Positions 17,283 to 26,361 are shown, counted from the first letter of the stretch. The stretch: 64,000 bases of DNA from Maritalea sp051251695 (GCF_051251695.1 NZ_JBPOEU010000019.1:1-64000); one strand, 5' to 3'. The notes: a model not told the origin generated them from the letters alone. Program-made: numbers and translations.

Positions 17283-17797
17283 TCAATTGCGACTCGTCAG
17301 CCCACTGCTTACCAATTCAAACTTCACTGCATCTAGTTCGGATTGGTTTTGCACTATGTAGGTTCTACCGTAGTGCCTATCTAGTTCATCGATGATGGTT
17401 GGTCTAACGTTGTTGTAAAAGTTGAAAATAATCTTGAACATCCTAAATGCAATCAAAATTTCAGGGCAATTGTCAGGCAGTTCAGGCCGCCCACTAAACA
17501 GATATTTCCAATTGCGTTTTGCACAGCGCCATAAGGAAACGCTGGGAACAACATCCAAAAATATAACACATCAGCAGCATCACGTACAGGTTTGGAGACA
17601 CCTTCAATGATCCAAATTTTTTGCGAGATCAGAGCCTCTTCTTCGATAACCCTTTCCGCTGTGGGCGTTTTTTGCCAACCAGGTTGCCAAACGATACTAT
17701 CGAGGCCGAAAACAGGCAACCCAAGCGCCAAACCGAGTTCTGCTGCAAATGTCGTTTTTCCCGACCCAGCATTGCCTGTGATATGGATTCGATTCAT
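17283..17797 (-). pseudogene. Frameshifted P-loop NTPase (FlaR/adenylate-kinase-like)
   Basis: The frame starting at ATG 17797 encodes MNRIHITGNAGSGKTTFAAE (Walker A), then GLPVFGLDSIVWQPGW and IIEGV. Near 17560 the expected continuation jumps to another frame, which encodes LDVVPSVSLWRCAKRNWKYL, then RPELPDNCPE and a C-terminal helix ending at 17283. This order (LD near the P-loop domain end, R-P-x-x-P-x-x-CPE, then a helix) matches small P-loop proteins often named topology modulation protein or FlaR. The shift falls in an A5 run on the plus strand at 17557-17561; one extra base there would restore a protein of about 171 residues. So this is either a recent single-base deletion or a homopolymer sequencing error. 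Confidence 0.8.
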
Positions 17798-17853
17798 AGG
17801 TCCAACGTTCACACGCCGACTTGGCATGAACAACTGTGAAATCAGCAAACAAC

Positions 17854-17881
17854 AAAAAAAGGCGCCCCGAGGGACGCCTTA
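17854..17881 (-). terminator. Intrinsic terminator of the alpha (rplQ) operon
   Basis: On the minus strand a GC-rich stem of about 9 bp (17873-17881 with 17860-17868) with a CTCG loop runs into a T-run (17854-17859). It lies 24 bases after the rplQ stop and closes the ribosomal super-cluster. Confidence 0.9.
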
Positions 17882-17905
17882 ATTCATAAAGAACACAGAG
17901 CGAAA

Positions 17906-18334
17906 CTACGCTGCTGCTTCTTCTGTCTCGTCTTGACGATCAGCAACTGGGCCAGAATCTTTGCCCTTCGCTGAAACATCACGATCAACCAACTCAATCA
18001 CAGCGATTGGAGCGTTGTCGCCATAGCGGAAGCCCGCTTTAAGCACGCGTGTATAACCGCCTTGACGGTCTTGGTAACGTGGACCCAAAACATCAAACAG
18101 CTTTTTCGCCTGTGTTTCATCGCCAATGCGAGAAGCAGCGATACGACGAGAGTGAAGGTCACCCTTCTTCGCAAGCGTGATGAGTTTTTCCAAAATAGGA
18201 CGTAGGTCTTTGGCTTTAGGCAAAGTTGTAACGATCTGCTCATGCTTGATAAGCGAAGCACACATGTTAGCAAACATCGCTTTACGATGGCTTGCTGTCC
18301 GGTTCAACTTGCGGCCCGATTTACGGTGGCGCAT
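17906..18334 (-). CDS. rplQ: 50S ribosomal protein L17
   Basis: bL17, 142 residues, starting MRHRKSGRKLNRTASHRKAM, the conserved family start. A C-terminal acidic extension (SGPVADRQDETEEAAA) goes beyond the E. coli protein, as is usual in alphaproteobacteria. It is the last gene of the alpha operon, 41 bases after rpoA, and is followed by the terminator at 17854-17881. Confidence 0.97.
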   Translation of the reverse strand: MRHRKSGRKLNRTASHRKAMFANMCASLIKHEQIVTTLPKAKDLRPILEKLITLAKKGDLHSRRIAASRIGDETQAKKLFDVLGPRYQDRQGGYTRVLKAGFRYGDNAPIAVIELVDRDVSAKGKDSGPVADRQDETEEAAA

Positions 18335-18375
18335 TCTATTCTCCTGTCAACTTCAGTGCGTTAAGCGCTTGCAGA

Positions 18376-19392
18376 TCAATAATGATCTTCGAAACGCTTC
18401 GCGAGGTCTTCAATGTTTTCAGGCGGCCAGTTAGCTACATCCATACCAAGATGTAAGCCCATTTGCGCCAGAACTTCTTTGATTTCATTTAGTGATTTAC
18501 GGCCAAAGTTCGGGGTACGCAGCATTTCTGCTTCCGACTTCTGGATCAAATCACCGATGTAAACGATATTGTCGTTCTTCAGGCAGTTTGCTGAACGAAC
18601 AGACAATTCAAGCTCATCAACCTTCTTAAGAAGAGCTGGGTTGAATGCAAGCTCAGGGGCTGCATCTTCAACAACTTCTTTTTCAGGCTCTTCAAAGTTC
18701 ACAAACACGTTCAATTGATCCTGCAAAATACGAGCAGCAAAAGCTACCGCATCTTCAGGTGACAAAGAACCGTCTGTTTCAACAGTCAAGTTAAGCTTGT
18801 CATAGTCAAGAACCTGACCCTCACGCGTATTCTCAACTTTGTAAGAAACACGCTTGATAGGTGAGAACAACGCATCAACAGAAACAAAGCCAATTGGCGC
18901 ATCTTCTGGACGGTTGCGATCAGCAGGCACATAGCCATTACCGGTCTCGACTGTAAACTCCATATTGATCTCAGCACCATCATCAAGGTGGCAAAGAACC
19001 AATTCAGGGTTCAATATTTCAATATCGCCAGAAACTTCAATATCGCCCGCCATTACAGCACCTGGGCCCTTTTTAGACAAAGTAAGACGCTTCGGCCCCT
19101 CTTCATCCATCCGGACTGAAATTTCTTTTACGTTGAGCACCATATCGGTGACATCTTCACGAACGCCAGGCACAGAAGAAAATTCGTGCAAAACGCCATC
19201 AATTTGGATTGCAGTAACTGCAGCCCCTTGGAGTGAAGACAACAAAACCCGACGCAAAGCGTTACCCAATGTCAAACCATAACCACGCTCTAGTGGTTCA
19301 GCGACAACTGAGGCAACCCGTGCCGGATCGTTTCCCGGTACAATGTCCAGTTTCGTCGGCTTAATCAGTTCTTGCCAGTTTTTCTGGATCAT
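18376..19392 (-). CDS. rpoA: RNA polymerase alpha subunit
   Basis: The 338-residue protein has the assembly domain (RGYGLTLGNALRRVLLSSL near residue 33) and a separate C-terminal domain that contacts UP elements and activators (SVRSANCLKNDNIVYIGDL and NFGRKSLNEIKEVL). The linker carries an acidic VNFEEPEKEVVEDA stretch. Start ATG 19392. It lies 101 bases after rpsK, a gap that holds two hairpins (see findings), and precedes rplQ. Confidence 0.98.
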   Translation of the reverse strand: MIQKNWQELIKPTKLDIVPGNDPARVASVVAEPLERGYGLTLGNALRRVLLSSLQGAAVTAIQIDGVLHEFSSVPGVREDVTDMVLNVKEISVRMDEEGPKRLTLSKKGPGAVMAGDIEVSGDIEILNPELVLCHLDDGAEINMEFTVETGNGYVPADRNRPEDAPIGFVSVDALFSPIKRVSYKVENTREGQVLDYDKLNLTVETDGSLSPEDAVAFAARILQDQLNVFVNFEEPEKEVVEDAAPELAFNPALLKKVDELELSVRSANCLKNDNIVYIGDLIQKSEAEMLRTPNFGRKSLNEIKEVLAQMGLHLGMDVANWPPENIEDLAKRFEDHY

Positions 19393-19493
19393 TATAGCTT
19401 ACACCCTTTCAAATATGCGGTTCATCCGCCGATAACCGCATGAAATGTAAAATTCCACACCCACCCGTTTGGCCAAACGAGCGGTAATAAAAA

Positions 19494-19880
19494 TTAAACG
19501 CGACGACGCTTGCGTGGACGACATCCGTTATGTGGAATTGAAGTCACATCGCGAATGCTAGTGACTGTAAATCCAGCTGCTTGCAAAGCGCGCAACGCAG
19601 ACTCACGTCCAGAACCTGGACCGCAAACTTCGACTTCCAAAGTTTTCATGTTGTGCTCTTGTGCTTTCTTAGCAACATCTTCAGCAGCAACCTGAGCAGC
19701 ATATGGAGTAGACTTACGAGAGCCTTTAAAACCCATAGTACCAGCTGATGACCAAGCAATTGTATTGCCCTGAACATCAGTGATCGTGATCATTGTGTTG
19801 TTGAATGTAGAGTTTACGTGCGCAACACCAGACGTGATGTTTTTCCGCTCGCGACGCTTAACGCGTGCTTCTTTAGCCAT
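19494..19880 (-). CDS. rpsK: 30S ribosomal protein S11
   Basis: uS11, 128 residues. The ATG at 19880 (MAKEARVKRRERKNITSG) is preferred over an upstream in-frame codon because AAAGGAA precedes it and the family starts here. The C-terminal HNGCRPRKRRRV is the universally conserved tail whose Asn is the site of isoaspartate formation. It sits 90 bases after rpsM. Confidence 0.98.
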   Translation of the reverse strand: MAKEARVKRRERKNITSGVAHVNSTFNNTMITITDVQGNTIAWSSAGTMGFKGSRKSTPYAAQVAAEDVAKKAQEHNMKTLEVEVCGPGSGRESALRALQAAGFTVTSIRDVTSIPHNGCRPRKRRRV

Positions 19881-19970
19881 GCTTTTTCCTTTTACGATCT
19901 CATCACCACCGTTCTCAGACGATAGCTCCACCGAAACAAATAAGTGTCCTGATCAATCGGGACACCAAAA

Positions 19971-20339
19971 TTACTTTTTCTTACCAGCGATTGCCTTAGC
20001 TGGGCCCTTACGGGTCCGAGCATTATTGTGCGTGTTTTGACCACGCACAGGCAGACCACGACGATGACGAAGACCGCGATAGTTACCCATATCCATCAAA
20101 CGTTTGATGTTCATGGAAACTGAACGACGCAAGTCACCTTCAACGATGTAGTCACGGTCAATAGTTTCACGAACCTGAATTACTTCAGCGTCCGACAATT
20201 CCATCACGCGACGTTCCGCAGGAATACCAACTTTTTCGCAAATTTCAGATGCGTGCTTTGCACCAATCCCGTGAATATACTGAAGCGCAATTTCTACACG
20301 CTTATTAGTCGGGATATTCACACCAGCAATACGAGCCAC
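19971..20339 (-). CDS. rpsM: 30S ribosomal protein S13
   Basis: uS13, 122 residues, starting with GTG at 20339 (VARIAGVNIPTNKRV). AAGGAG lies 8 bases upstream, which decides this start over in-frame codons further out. The helix-two-turn-helix and the basic tail NTHNNARTRKGPAKAIAGKKK-type end are normal. It begins the alpha-operon group and is preceded by a 193-base gap with a promoter-like pair. Confidence 0.97.
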   Translation of the reverse strand: MARIAGVNIPTNKRVEIALQYIHGIGAKHASEICEKVGIPAERRVMELSDAEVIQVRETIDRDYIVEGDLRRSVSMNIKRLMDMGNYRGLRHRRGLPVRGQNTHNNARTRKGPAKAIAGKKK

Positions 20340-20472
20340 GTTGCTGATCTCCTTAAATTCAATGCAGATCACCATGATCCGCGTTCACACAACAGCAACA
20401 GACCGGCATTCGACCTCTTGCAATTTTCAAGAAACCGAGCCCAGTCTTCGCAATGCGTTTAACTAAGCGCGG

Positions 20473-20502
20473 TTCATAACCGAGTTCCCTGCATAAAGTC
20501 AA
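20473..20502 (-). promoter_or_regulatory. Candidate promoter before rpsM
   Basis: In the 193-base gap between adk and rpsM the minus strand reads TTGACT, 18 bases, TATGAA. This is a sigma-70-like pair 134 bases before the rpsM start. In E. coli the alpha operon also has its own promoter here. Assignment is by eye only. Confidence 0.45.
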
Positions 20503-20532
20503 CACTTAGGTTGTATGCAGAGCACTCGAAAT

Positions 20533-21105
20533 TTAGCTAGCAGCCAAAGCTGCCATTATTGATGTAGTGACTTCGTCGATTCCCGCCATCCCGTCAACGC
20601 TTTTGACAAGATCCTTCTTCGAATAAAAATCAACCAATGGAGCAGTTAGCTCCTGATACACGTCCAAACGATTGCGAAGAACCTCTTCATTATCGTCCGC
20701 GCGCGCACCACCAGATTCGGCAGCCCTGGTTAGAATGCGACCAACAAGTGTGTCCGCATCAACTTTAATCTCAACAACGGCGTCTAGGCCAATGCCTTTA
20801 TCAGCAAGCAAAACCTCTAAAGCTCTTGCTTGCTCAGTCGTCCGAGGAAACCCGTCCAAAATGAAGCCTTTTTGGCAATCAGATTGATCAAGGCGATCCG
20901 AAATAATGCCGACAACGGTTTCGTCGGGCACCAAATCACCACGCGCAATGATATCTTTCACCTCAAGACCAAGTGGTGTTTCCCCAGCAATTGCTGCACG
21001 GAGCATATCTCCAGTAGACAATTGAGGAATGCCAAAGCGCTCAACTAAAAACTGCGCTTGCGTACCTTTACCCGCACCCGGTGGTCCTAAAAGAATCAGC
21101 CTCAT
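20533..21105 (-). CDS. adk: Adenylate kinase
   Basis: The 190-residue enzyme interconverts ATP plus AMP and two ADP. It has the P-loop GPPGAGKGTQ at residues 7-16, the AMP-site STGDMLRAAI and the GFPRTTEQA motif. The lid is short (TRAAESGGARADDNEEVLRNRL) with no zinc cysteines, the short type common in Alphaproteobacteria. Its start overlaps secY by 4 bases, so it is cotranslated with the translocon gene, a widespread spc-operon arrangement. Confidence 0.97.
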   Translation of the reverse strand: MRLILLGPPGAGKGTQAQFLVERFGIPQLSTGDMLRAAIAGETPLGLEVKDIIARGDLVPDETVVGIISDRLDQSDCQKGFILDGFPRTTEQARALEVLLADKGIGLDAVVEIKVDADTLVGRILTRAAESGGARADDNEEVLRNRLDVYQELTAPLVDFYSKKDLVKSVDGMAGIDEVTTSIMAALAAS

Positions 21106-22439
21106 TTTTTACGCCGTCCTCCCAAACGAGATTTCTTCACCAAGCCCTCATATTGTTGAGCAACAAGATGAGATTGAACTTGCGAAATAGTATCAAGTGT
21201 CACCGTCACCATAATCAGCAACGACGTACCACCAAGGAACGCTGAAACGTTCAATTGGGAAACCAGCACCTCTGGGATCAGAGCAACAAGCGTCAAATAG
21301 AGCGCTCCAACTATCGTAATCCGCGTCAGCACATAATCGATATGTTGCGCTGTACGCTCACCCGGCCGGATGCCCGGAATAAATCCACCAGACTTTTTAA
21401 GATTGTCTGCTGTTTCAGTCGGGTTAAACACGATCGAGGTGTAGTAAAACGCGAAGAAGAATATCAACGATGCAAAGATGCCGAGATAAACCGGTTGTCC
21501 ACGTCCCAGAACAGCTGCCACAGTCGTCAACCAACCAGGGGCGTCACCTTGGGCTGCAAACGATGCCATAGTGGCAGGAAGCAGCAAGAGAGATGATGCA
21601 AAGATCACTGGAATAACGCCGGCAGTGTTCAATTTCAAAGGCAAGTGAGATGTATCACCTTGGAACATTTTGTTCCCAACTTGACGCTTAGGATATTGCA
21701 CAAGCAACTTCCTTTGCGCCCGTTCGAAGAACACAATGACCGCAATCACCACAATGGCTAGGACCAACAGACCGATAACACCAACAGTTGGTAGCGCACC
21801 TGTACGGCTCAATTCTAGCGTTTGAGCAATAGCTGCAGGCAATGTCGCAACGATGCCGGCAAAGATGATCAAGGAAATACCGTTACCAACGCCGCGTGAA
21901 GTCACCTGTTCACCAAGCCACATCAGGAACATTGTGCCACCAACAAGGGTAACAACTGTCGAAATCCGGAAGAACCAACCAGGATTTGAAACAACCCCTT
22001 CACTGGCTTCTAGACCAACAGCGATGCCGTAAGCTTGCAAGGCACAGAACACCACAGCTAAATAGCGGGTATATTGATTGATCTTGCGTCGTCCGCTCTC
22101 GCCTTCTTTCTTCAACGCTTCAAGCGTTGGAGAAGCCGTTGTCATCACTTGGATAACAATCGAGGCGGTAATGTATGGGATCAAGTTGAGGGCAAAAATT
22201 GCCATCCGCTCAACCGCGCCACCAGCAAACATGTTAAACATGCCAAAGATGCCAGATTGCGCCCGATCAAATGTCGCCGCAAATGCGTCGCCATCAATGC
22301 CAGGAATAGGAATATAGGTGCCCAACCGATACACCAGCAGCGCACCTAGGGTAAACCAGATGCGCTGTTGAAGATCTTTTGCCTTGGCAAAGGTCGAAAA
22401 ATTTAAGTTCCGGGCAAGTTGTTCTGCTGCCGAAGCCAT
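21102..22439 (-). CDS. secY: Protein translocase subunit SecY
   Basis: SecY forms the channel of the SecYEG translocon in the inner membrane. The 445-residue protein shows ten membrane segments, IPIPGID after the first helix, the plug-region sequence FNMFAGGA, the GVGNGISLIIF segment and the cytoplasmic loop PGIRPGERTAQHIDYVLTRI. SecE is encoded in this same window (48525-48719) but in a separate operon. It overlaps adk by 4 bases. Confidence 0.98.
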   Translation of the reverse strand: MASAAEQLARNLNFSTFAKAKDLQQRIWFTLGALLVYRLGTYIPIPGIDGDAFAATFDRAQSGIFGMFNMFAGGAVERMAIFALNLIPYITASIVIQVMTTASPTLEALKKEGESGRRKINQYTRYLAVVFCALQAYGIAVGLEASEGVVSNPGWFFRISTVVTLVGGTMFLMWLGEQVTSRGVGNGISLIIFAGIVATLPAAIAQTLELSRTGALPTVGVIGLLVLAIVVIAVIVFFERAQRKLLVQYPKRQVGNKMFQGDTSHLPLKLNTAGVIPVIFASSLLLLPATMASFAAQGDAPGWLTTVAAVLGRGQPVYLGIFASLIFFFAFYYTSIVFNPTETADNLKKSGGFIPGIRPGERTAQHIDYVLTRITIVGALYLTLVALIPEVLVSQLNVSAFLGGTSLLIMVTVTLDTISQVQSHLVAQQYEGLVKKSRLGGRRKK

Positions 22440-22476
22440 ATAGCTCAGTCCTTAACTCAAGGAAAAATGTTTACGA

Positions 22477-22962
22477 TTATTCAGCTTCAGCGGGTGCTGC
22501 AGCTGGCAGATCAATTTTACCGCCAGCAGCTTCAACAGCCGCCAAAGCGCCTTTTGAAGCGTGGTCAGCTTTGAACGTCACTTTTTTCGAAGTGAATTCA
22601 TTGTTGCCAGCAATCAAACGAAGACCGTCTTTTGCCCGGCGAATAACGCCTGCACCAACAAGTGCAGTAACGTCAATCACGCCTTTAGCGTCCAACCGAC
22701 CAGCATCGATAGCTGTTTGAATACGGTCCAAACGCACAGCATTAAACTTCTTCGCAAATGGGTTGTTAAACCCACGCTTAGGCATTTGCTGAATCAGGTT
22801 AGTTTGTTCACCACGGAAACCATTTACAGACACACCTGAGCGTGACTTTTGGCCTTTAACACCGCGTCCACCTGTTTTGCCTTTGCCAGAACCAATACCA
22901 CGACCAATGCGGGTACGGTCTTTTGACGAGCCTTCATTGTCGGCTAACTCATTCAGTCGCAT
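22477..22962 (-). CDS. rplO: 50S ribosomal protein L15
   Basis: uL15, 161 residues, with the glycine-rich core RTRIGRGIGSGKGKTGGRG and the RGFNNPFAK segment. The C-terminal tail is Ala/Glu/Pro-rich (AAAPAEAE). It follows rpmD by 14 bases and precedes secY by 37. Confidence 0.97.
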   Translation of the reverse strand: MRLNELADNEGSSKDRTRIGRGIGSGKGKTGGRGVKGQKSRSGVSVNGFRGEQTNLIQQMPKRGFNNPFAKKFNAVRLDRIQTAIDAGRLDAKGVIDVTALVGAGVIRRAKDGLRLIAGNNEFTSKKVTFKADHASKGALAAVEAAGGKIDLPAAAPAEAE

Positions 22963-22976
22963 GACAAATCCTTCAA

Positions 22977-23165
22977 TTACTTCTCGTCGACAACGCGAAC
23001 GAGGTGGGAAACTTTTTTGATCATGCCCCGTACCGCTGGTGTATCTTCCAGCGTACGACGGCGATGCATCTTGTTTAAACCAAGACCAACAAGCGTAGCA
23101 CGCTGGTCTTGAGTACGGCGGATCGGGCTACCGGTCTGCTCTACTGTTACTGTTTTATCAGCCAT
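22977..23165 (-). CDS. rpmD: 50S ribosomal protein L30
   Basis: uL30, 62 residues. The segment SPIRRTQDQRATLVGLGLNK is the family signature, and the length is typical of the bacterial short form. It sits between rpsE and rplO with gaps of 25 and 14 bases. Confidence 0.95.
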   Translation of the reverse strand: MADKTVTVEQTGSPIRRTQDQRATLVGLGLNKMHRRRTLEDTPAVRGMIKKVSHLVRVVDEK

Positions 23166-23190
23166 GTCTCAACTCCAGTTCAACCGCCTA

Positions 23191-23733
23191 TTAAGCGCTT
23201 GCTGTTTCGCCAACGTCAGTTTCACGACGACGACCTTGGACTTCAGAAACTTTCAAACCACGACGTGCAGCAACTGAACGTGGGCTTTCAAGGTTTTTCA
23301 AAGCATCAAAGGTAGCGCGTACCATGTTATATGGGTTTGCTGAACCCTGAGATTTCGCAACAATGTCCGAAATACCCAAAGTTTCAAAAACCGCACGCAT
23401 CGGGCCACCAGCAATAATACCAGTACCTGCAGGAGCTGCACGAAGCAAAACCTTACCCGCACCGTGACGACCATTTACGTCATGGTGTAATGTACGTGCT
23501 TCACGTAGTGGCACACGGATCATTTGACGCTTGGCTTGTTCTGTTGCTTTGCGGATCGCTTCAGGCACTTCACGTGCTTTACCATGGCCAAAGCCAACGC
23601 GGCCTTTTTGATCACCAACCACAACAAGTGCAGCAAAACCGAAACGACGTCCGCCCTTTACAACTTTCGCCACGCGATTGATGTGGACTAGGCGATCAAC
23701 AAATTCGCTATCGCGCTCTTGATTGTCTCTCAT
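23191..23733 (-). CDS. rpsE: 30S ribosomal protein S5
   Basis: uS5, 180 residues, with the double-stranded RNA-binding-like N-domain (VDRLVHINRVAKVVKGGRRF) and the C-domain segment AAPAGTGIIAGGPMRAVFE. The loop KVVKGGRRFGF, where spectinomycin-resistance changes map in other bacteria, looks wild type. The C-terminal tail RRRETDVGETASA is an alphaproteobacterial-type extension. Confidence 0.97.
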   Translation of the reverse strand: MRDNQERDSEFVDRLVHINRVAKVVKGGRRFGFAALVVVGDQKGRVGFGHGKAREVPEAIRKATEQAKRQMIRVPLREARTLHHDVNGRHGAGKVLLRAAPAGTGIIAGGPMRAVFETLGISDIVAKSQGSANPYNMVRATFDALKNLESPRSVAARRGLKVSEVQGRRRETDVGETASA

Positions 23734-23782
23734 CGTCTCAACCAGTTCTTCTTATTCGTTTCAAATACAGTCAACGCACCCA

Positions 23783-24139
23783 TTAGAAGCGTAGACCACC
23801 TTCGCGTGCAGCTTCTGCTAAAGCTTTCACACGGCCATGATAAAGATATGCACCACGGTCAAATACAACGTCTTCAACACCAGCTTTTACTGCACGTGCT
23901 GCGAGCAATTTGCCCACTTCACCAGCTGCTGATTGGTTGGAGCCTTTTTCAACTTTAACATCGCTGTCTAAAGTTGAAGCGGCAACAACTGTGCGCCCTG
24001 TTGTATCATCGATGACCTGAGCATAAATATTTTTCTCAGAGCGGAATACCGACAAACGAGGACGCCCATTAGCGCGCAACTTAACTGCGCGACGTACCCT
24101 CGCCTTGCGGCGGTCCTTGGATTGGCTGCGGTTCGCCAT
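23783..24139 (-). CDS. rplR: 50S ribosomal protein L18
   Basis: uL18, 118 residues, binds 5S rRNA together with L5. Recognised by the basic start (KDRRKARVRRAVKL), RPRLSVFRSEKNIYAQVIDD and the C-terminal DRGAYLYHGRVKALAEAAREGGL. It is 12 bases downstream of rplF. Confidence 0.97.
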   Translation of the reverse strand: MANRSQSKDRRKARVRRAVKLRANGRPRLSVFRSEKNIYAQVIDDTTGRTVVAASTLDSDVKVEKGSNQSAAGEVGKLLAARAVKAGVEDVVFDRGAYLYHGRVKALAEAAREGGLRF

Positions 24140-24151
24140 AATTTCGCGTCC

Positions 24152-24685
24152 TTACTTCTTCTTACCTTCTTTGCGGAAGATATATTCGTCTTCATAACGG
24201 ATACCCTTGCCCTTATAGGGCTCAGGTGGCCGGAATTCGCGAATGTTTGCGGCAACTTGCCCAACAATTTGCTTATCAGCACCAGAGACAATAATCTCTG
24301 TCGTCTGAGGCGCTTGAATTTGGATACCTTCAGGAGCTTTGAAGATCACATCGTGTGAAAAACCTAGCGCCAATTTAAGGTCTGAACCTTGCATTTGCGC
24401 CCGGTAACCAACACCTGTGATAACCAGCTTCCTTTGGAAACCCTCTTTAACACCAGTAACGATATTCTGTACCAATGTACGTGACATTCCCCATGCAGAA
24501 CGAGCAGCTTTGCTGTCGTTTACTGGAGTGACCTGGACGCCTTCGTCGGTCATTTCAACAGTCACGAGACTTACCAGATCAACAGACAACTCGCCTTTTG
24601 GGCCTTTTGCCTTGATTGTCTGGCCTTCGATTGTGACCGTCACACCATCTACTGGGGCGACTGGTTTCTTGCCAATACGAGACAT
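24152..24685 (-). CDS. rplF: 50S ribosomal protein L6
   Basis: uL6, 177 residues. It starts MSRIGKKPVAPVDGVTV and has the second repeat domain with GVGYRAQMQGSDLKLALGFS and the conserved C-terminal RPPEPYKGKGIRYEDE. Length and motifs are standard. Confidence 0.98.
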   Translation of the reverse strand: MSRIGKKPVAPVDGVTVTIEGQTIKAKGPKGELSVDLVSLVTVEMTDEGVQVTPVNDSKAARSAWGMSRTLVQNIVTGVKEGFQRKLVITGVGYRAQMQGSDLKLALGFSHDVIFKAPEGIQIQAPQTTEIIVSGADKQIVGQVAANIREFRPPEPYKGKGIRYEDEYIFRKEGKKK

Positions 24686-24742
24686 TTTATTTTGCCTTCT
24701 CGGATCAAACCGTAGCTTTAATAAAGGAAAATCGTAACCGGT

Positions 24743-25141
24743 CTAGAAGACGCGGCACAAAACTTCTCCACCAACATTGTTTATACGTGCTTCATGATCA
24801 GCCATTACACCTTTTGGTGTAGAAACGATCGAAACGCCCAAGCCATTTGCAACCTGTGGAATACTTTTCACAGAGGCATACACACGACGGCCAGGTTTTG
24901 AAACACGTTGGATTTCGCGAATGACAGGCTTGTCGTCAAGATATTTCAACTCAACGTCAATTTCCGAGACACCGTTTTCAAATTCAGAAACAGTATAGCC
25001 ACGAATAAAGCCTTCAGACTTCAAAACATCCAACACACGAGCCCGCAATTTAGATGCAGGTGTTTTAACAGTAGTCCGGCTGCGCATTTGCGCATTCCGA
25101 ATACGTGTTAGCATATCACCAAGCGGATCAGTAAAACTCAT
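24743..25141 (-). CDS. rpsH: 30S ribosomal protein S8
   Basis: uS8, 132 residues, starting MSFTDPLGDMLTRIRNAQ and ending with the RNA-contacting GVSIVSTPKGVMADHEARIN segment. In E. coli S8 represses the spc operon by binding near the start of rplE; whether this holds here cannot be read off. It is 13 bases after rpsN. Confidence 0.98.
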   Translation of the reverse strand: MSFTDPLGDMLTRIRNAQMRSRTTVKTPASKLRARVLDVLKSEGFIRGYTVSEFENGVSEIDVELKYLDDKPVIREIQRVSKPGRRVYASVKSIPQVANGLGVSIVSTPKGVMADHEARINNVGGEVLCRVF

Positions 25142-25154
25142 CGCTTAATTCTCC

Positions 25155-25460
25155 TTACCAGCTCGATTTCACGAGGCCAGGGATTTTTCCCTTATTGCCC
25201 AAATCGCGTAATGCAATACGTGATAATTTGAGCTTACGATAATAACCACGAGGGCGACCGGTAACTTCACAACGGTTGCGCACACGAGTTGCGGCTCCAT
25301 TGCGAGGCATAGCAGCTAATTTAAGCTGAGCCTGAAACCGCTCTTCAAGTGGAATTGATGCGTCTTTTGTGATCGCTTTGAGAGCGGCGCGCTTAGCTGC
25401 ATCACGTGCAACCATTTTACGCTTTTTCTCATTGTTCTCTACGGCGCTTTTCTTTGCCAT
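25155..25460 (-). CDS. rpsN: 30S ribosomal protein S14 (zinc-free type)
   Basis: uS14, 101 residues, the long form. It has only one cysteine (RNRCEVTGRPRGYYRKLKLS) and therefore lacks the CxxC pairs of the short zinc-binding paralogue. No second rpsN copy was seen in the window. Confidence 0.97.
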   Translation of the reverse strand: MAKKSAVENNEKKRKMVARDAAKRAALKAITKDASIPLEERFQAQLKLAAMPRNGAATRVRNRCEVTGRPRGYYRKLKLSRIALRDLGNKGKIPGLVKSSW

Positions 25461-25491
25461 TCTTCTATAGTCCTTATCCGACTGTCACGTC

Positions 25492-26052
25492 TTAGGCTGT
25501 TTGCCCAAACGGGAAGTTAAAGCCCTTAAGAAGCGCCAACGCTTCTTCATTTGTGTTTGCAGTCGTACAAACAATCACGTCCATGCCCCAAATTTGGTCT
25601 ACTTGGTCGTAATTAATTTCAGGGAAAATAATATGTTCCTTGATGCCCATAGCAAAATTGCCACGACCGTCAAAGCTTTTTATATTCAACCCACGAAAGT
25701 CACGTACGCGTGGCAAAGCAATGTTCACCAAACGGTCCATAAATTCGTACATCTGCGCCTTGCGAAGTGTCACTTTACAACCCAAAGGCATCTCTTCACG
25801 AACTTTAAAGCCCGCAATTGATTTCTTTGCGTGTGTAATAACAACTTTTTGACCAGCAATAGCTTCCAAATCAGCAGCAGCTGACTTGACTTTTTTGCTG
25901 TCATTAACCGCAGCACCCACACCCATATTCAACACGATTTTCTCGAGTTTTGGGATTTGCATTGGGTTCTTGTAGTTAAATTCTTCGGCCAAAGCCGCAC
26001 GAACAACTTCATCATAGTGCGTGCGTAGGCGTGGGACGTTGTTCTCAGCCAT
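25492..26052 (-). CDS. rplE: 50S ribosomal protein L5
   Basis: uL5, 186 residues, binds 5S rRNA and the P-site tRNA region. Signatures are KIVLNMGVGAAVNDSK and the C-terminal TTANTNEEALALLKGFNFPF. Its start overlaps the end of rplX by 8 bases, so its translation is probably coupled. Confidence 0.98.
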   Translation of the reverse strand: MAENNVPRLRTHYDEVVRAALAEEFNYKNPMQIPKLEKIVLNMGVGAAVNDSKKVKSAAADLEAIAGQKVVITHAKKSIAGFKVREEMPLGCKVTLRKAQMYEFMDRLVNIALPRVRDFRGLNIKSFDGRGNFAMGIKEHIIFPEINYDQVDQIWGMDVIVCTTANTNEEALALLKGFNFPFGQTA

Positions 26053-26359
26053 TGATCACTTCTCCCGAGCGTTTCGCAACGCGCTTTTTCTCGCCATCCT
26101 TAACAACAAAACCAACACGAGTTGCCTTGTTCTCTTTAGGATCAACAAGCGCAATGTTTGACAGATGAATCGGCGCTTCTTTTGTCAAGATGCCGCCCTC
26201 ATCAGTTTGAGTTGCACGTGTGTGACGTTTAACAAGGTTTACACCCTGTACAAGCGCACGGTTGTCGCTTGGGTTAATGTTCAACACGTCGCCGGTTTTA
26301 CCCTTATCGCGACCAGTGAGGACAATAACCTTGTCACCCTTTTTAATCTTTGCGGCCAT
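26045..26359 (-). CDS. rplX: 50S ribosomal protein L24
   Basis: uL24, 104 residues, with the KOW motif KKGDKVIVLTGRDKGKTGDV near the start and the loop ending in DPKENKATRVGF. It begins 2 bases after rplN stops and overlaps rplE by 8 bases. Confidence 0.97.
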   Translation of the reverse strand: MAAKIKKGDKVIVLTGRDKGKTGDVLNINPSDNRALVQGVNLVKRHTRATQTDEGGILTKEAPIHLSNIALVDPKENKATRVGFVVKDGEKKRVAKRSGEVING

Positions 26360-26361
26360 TG

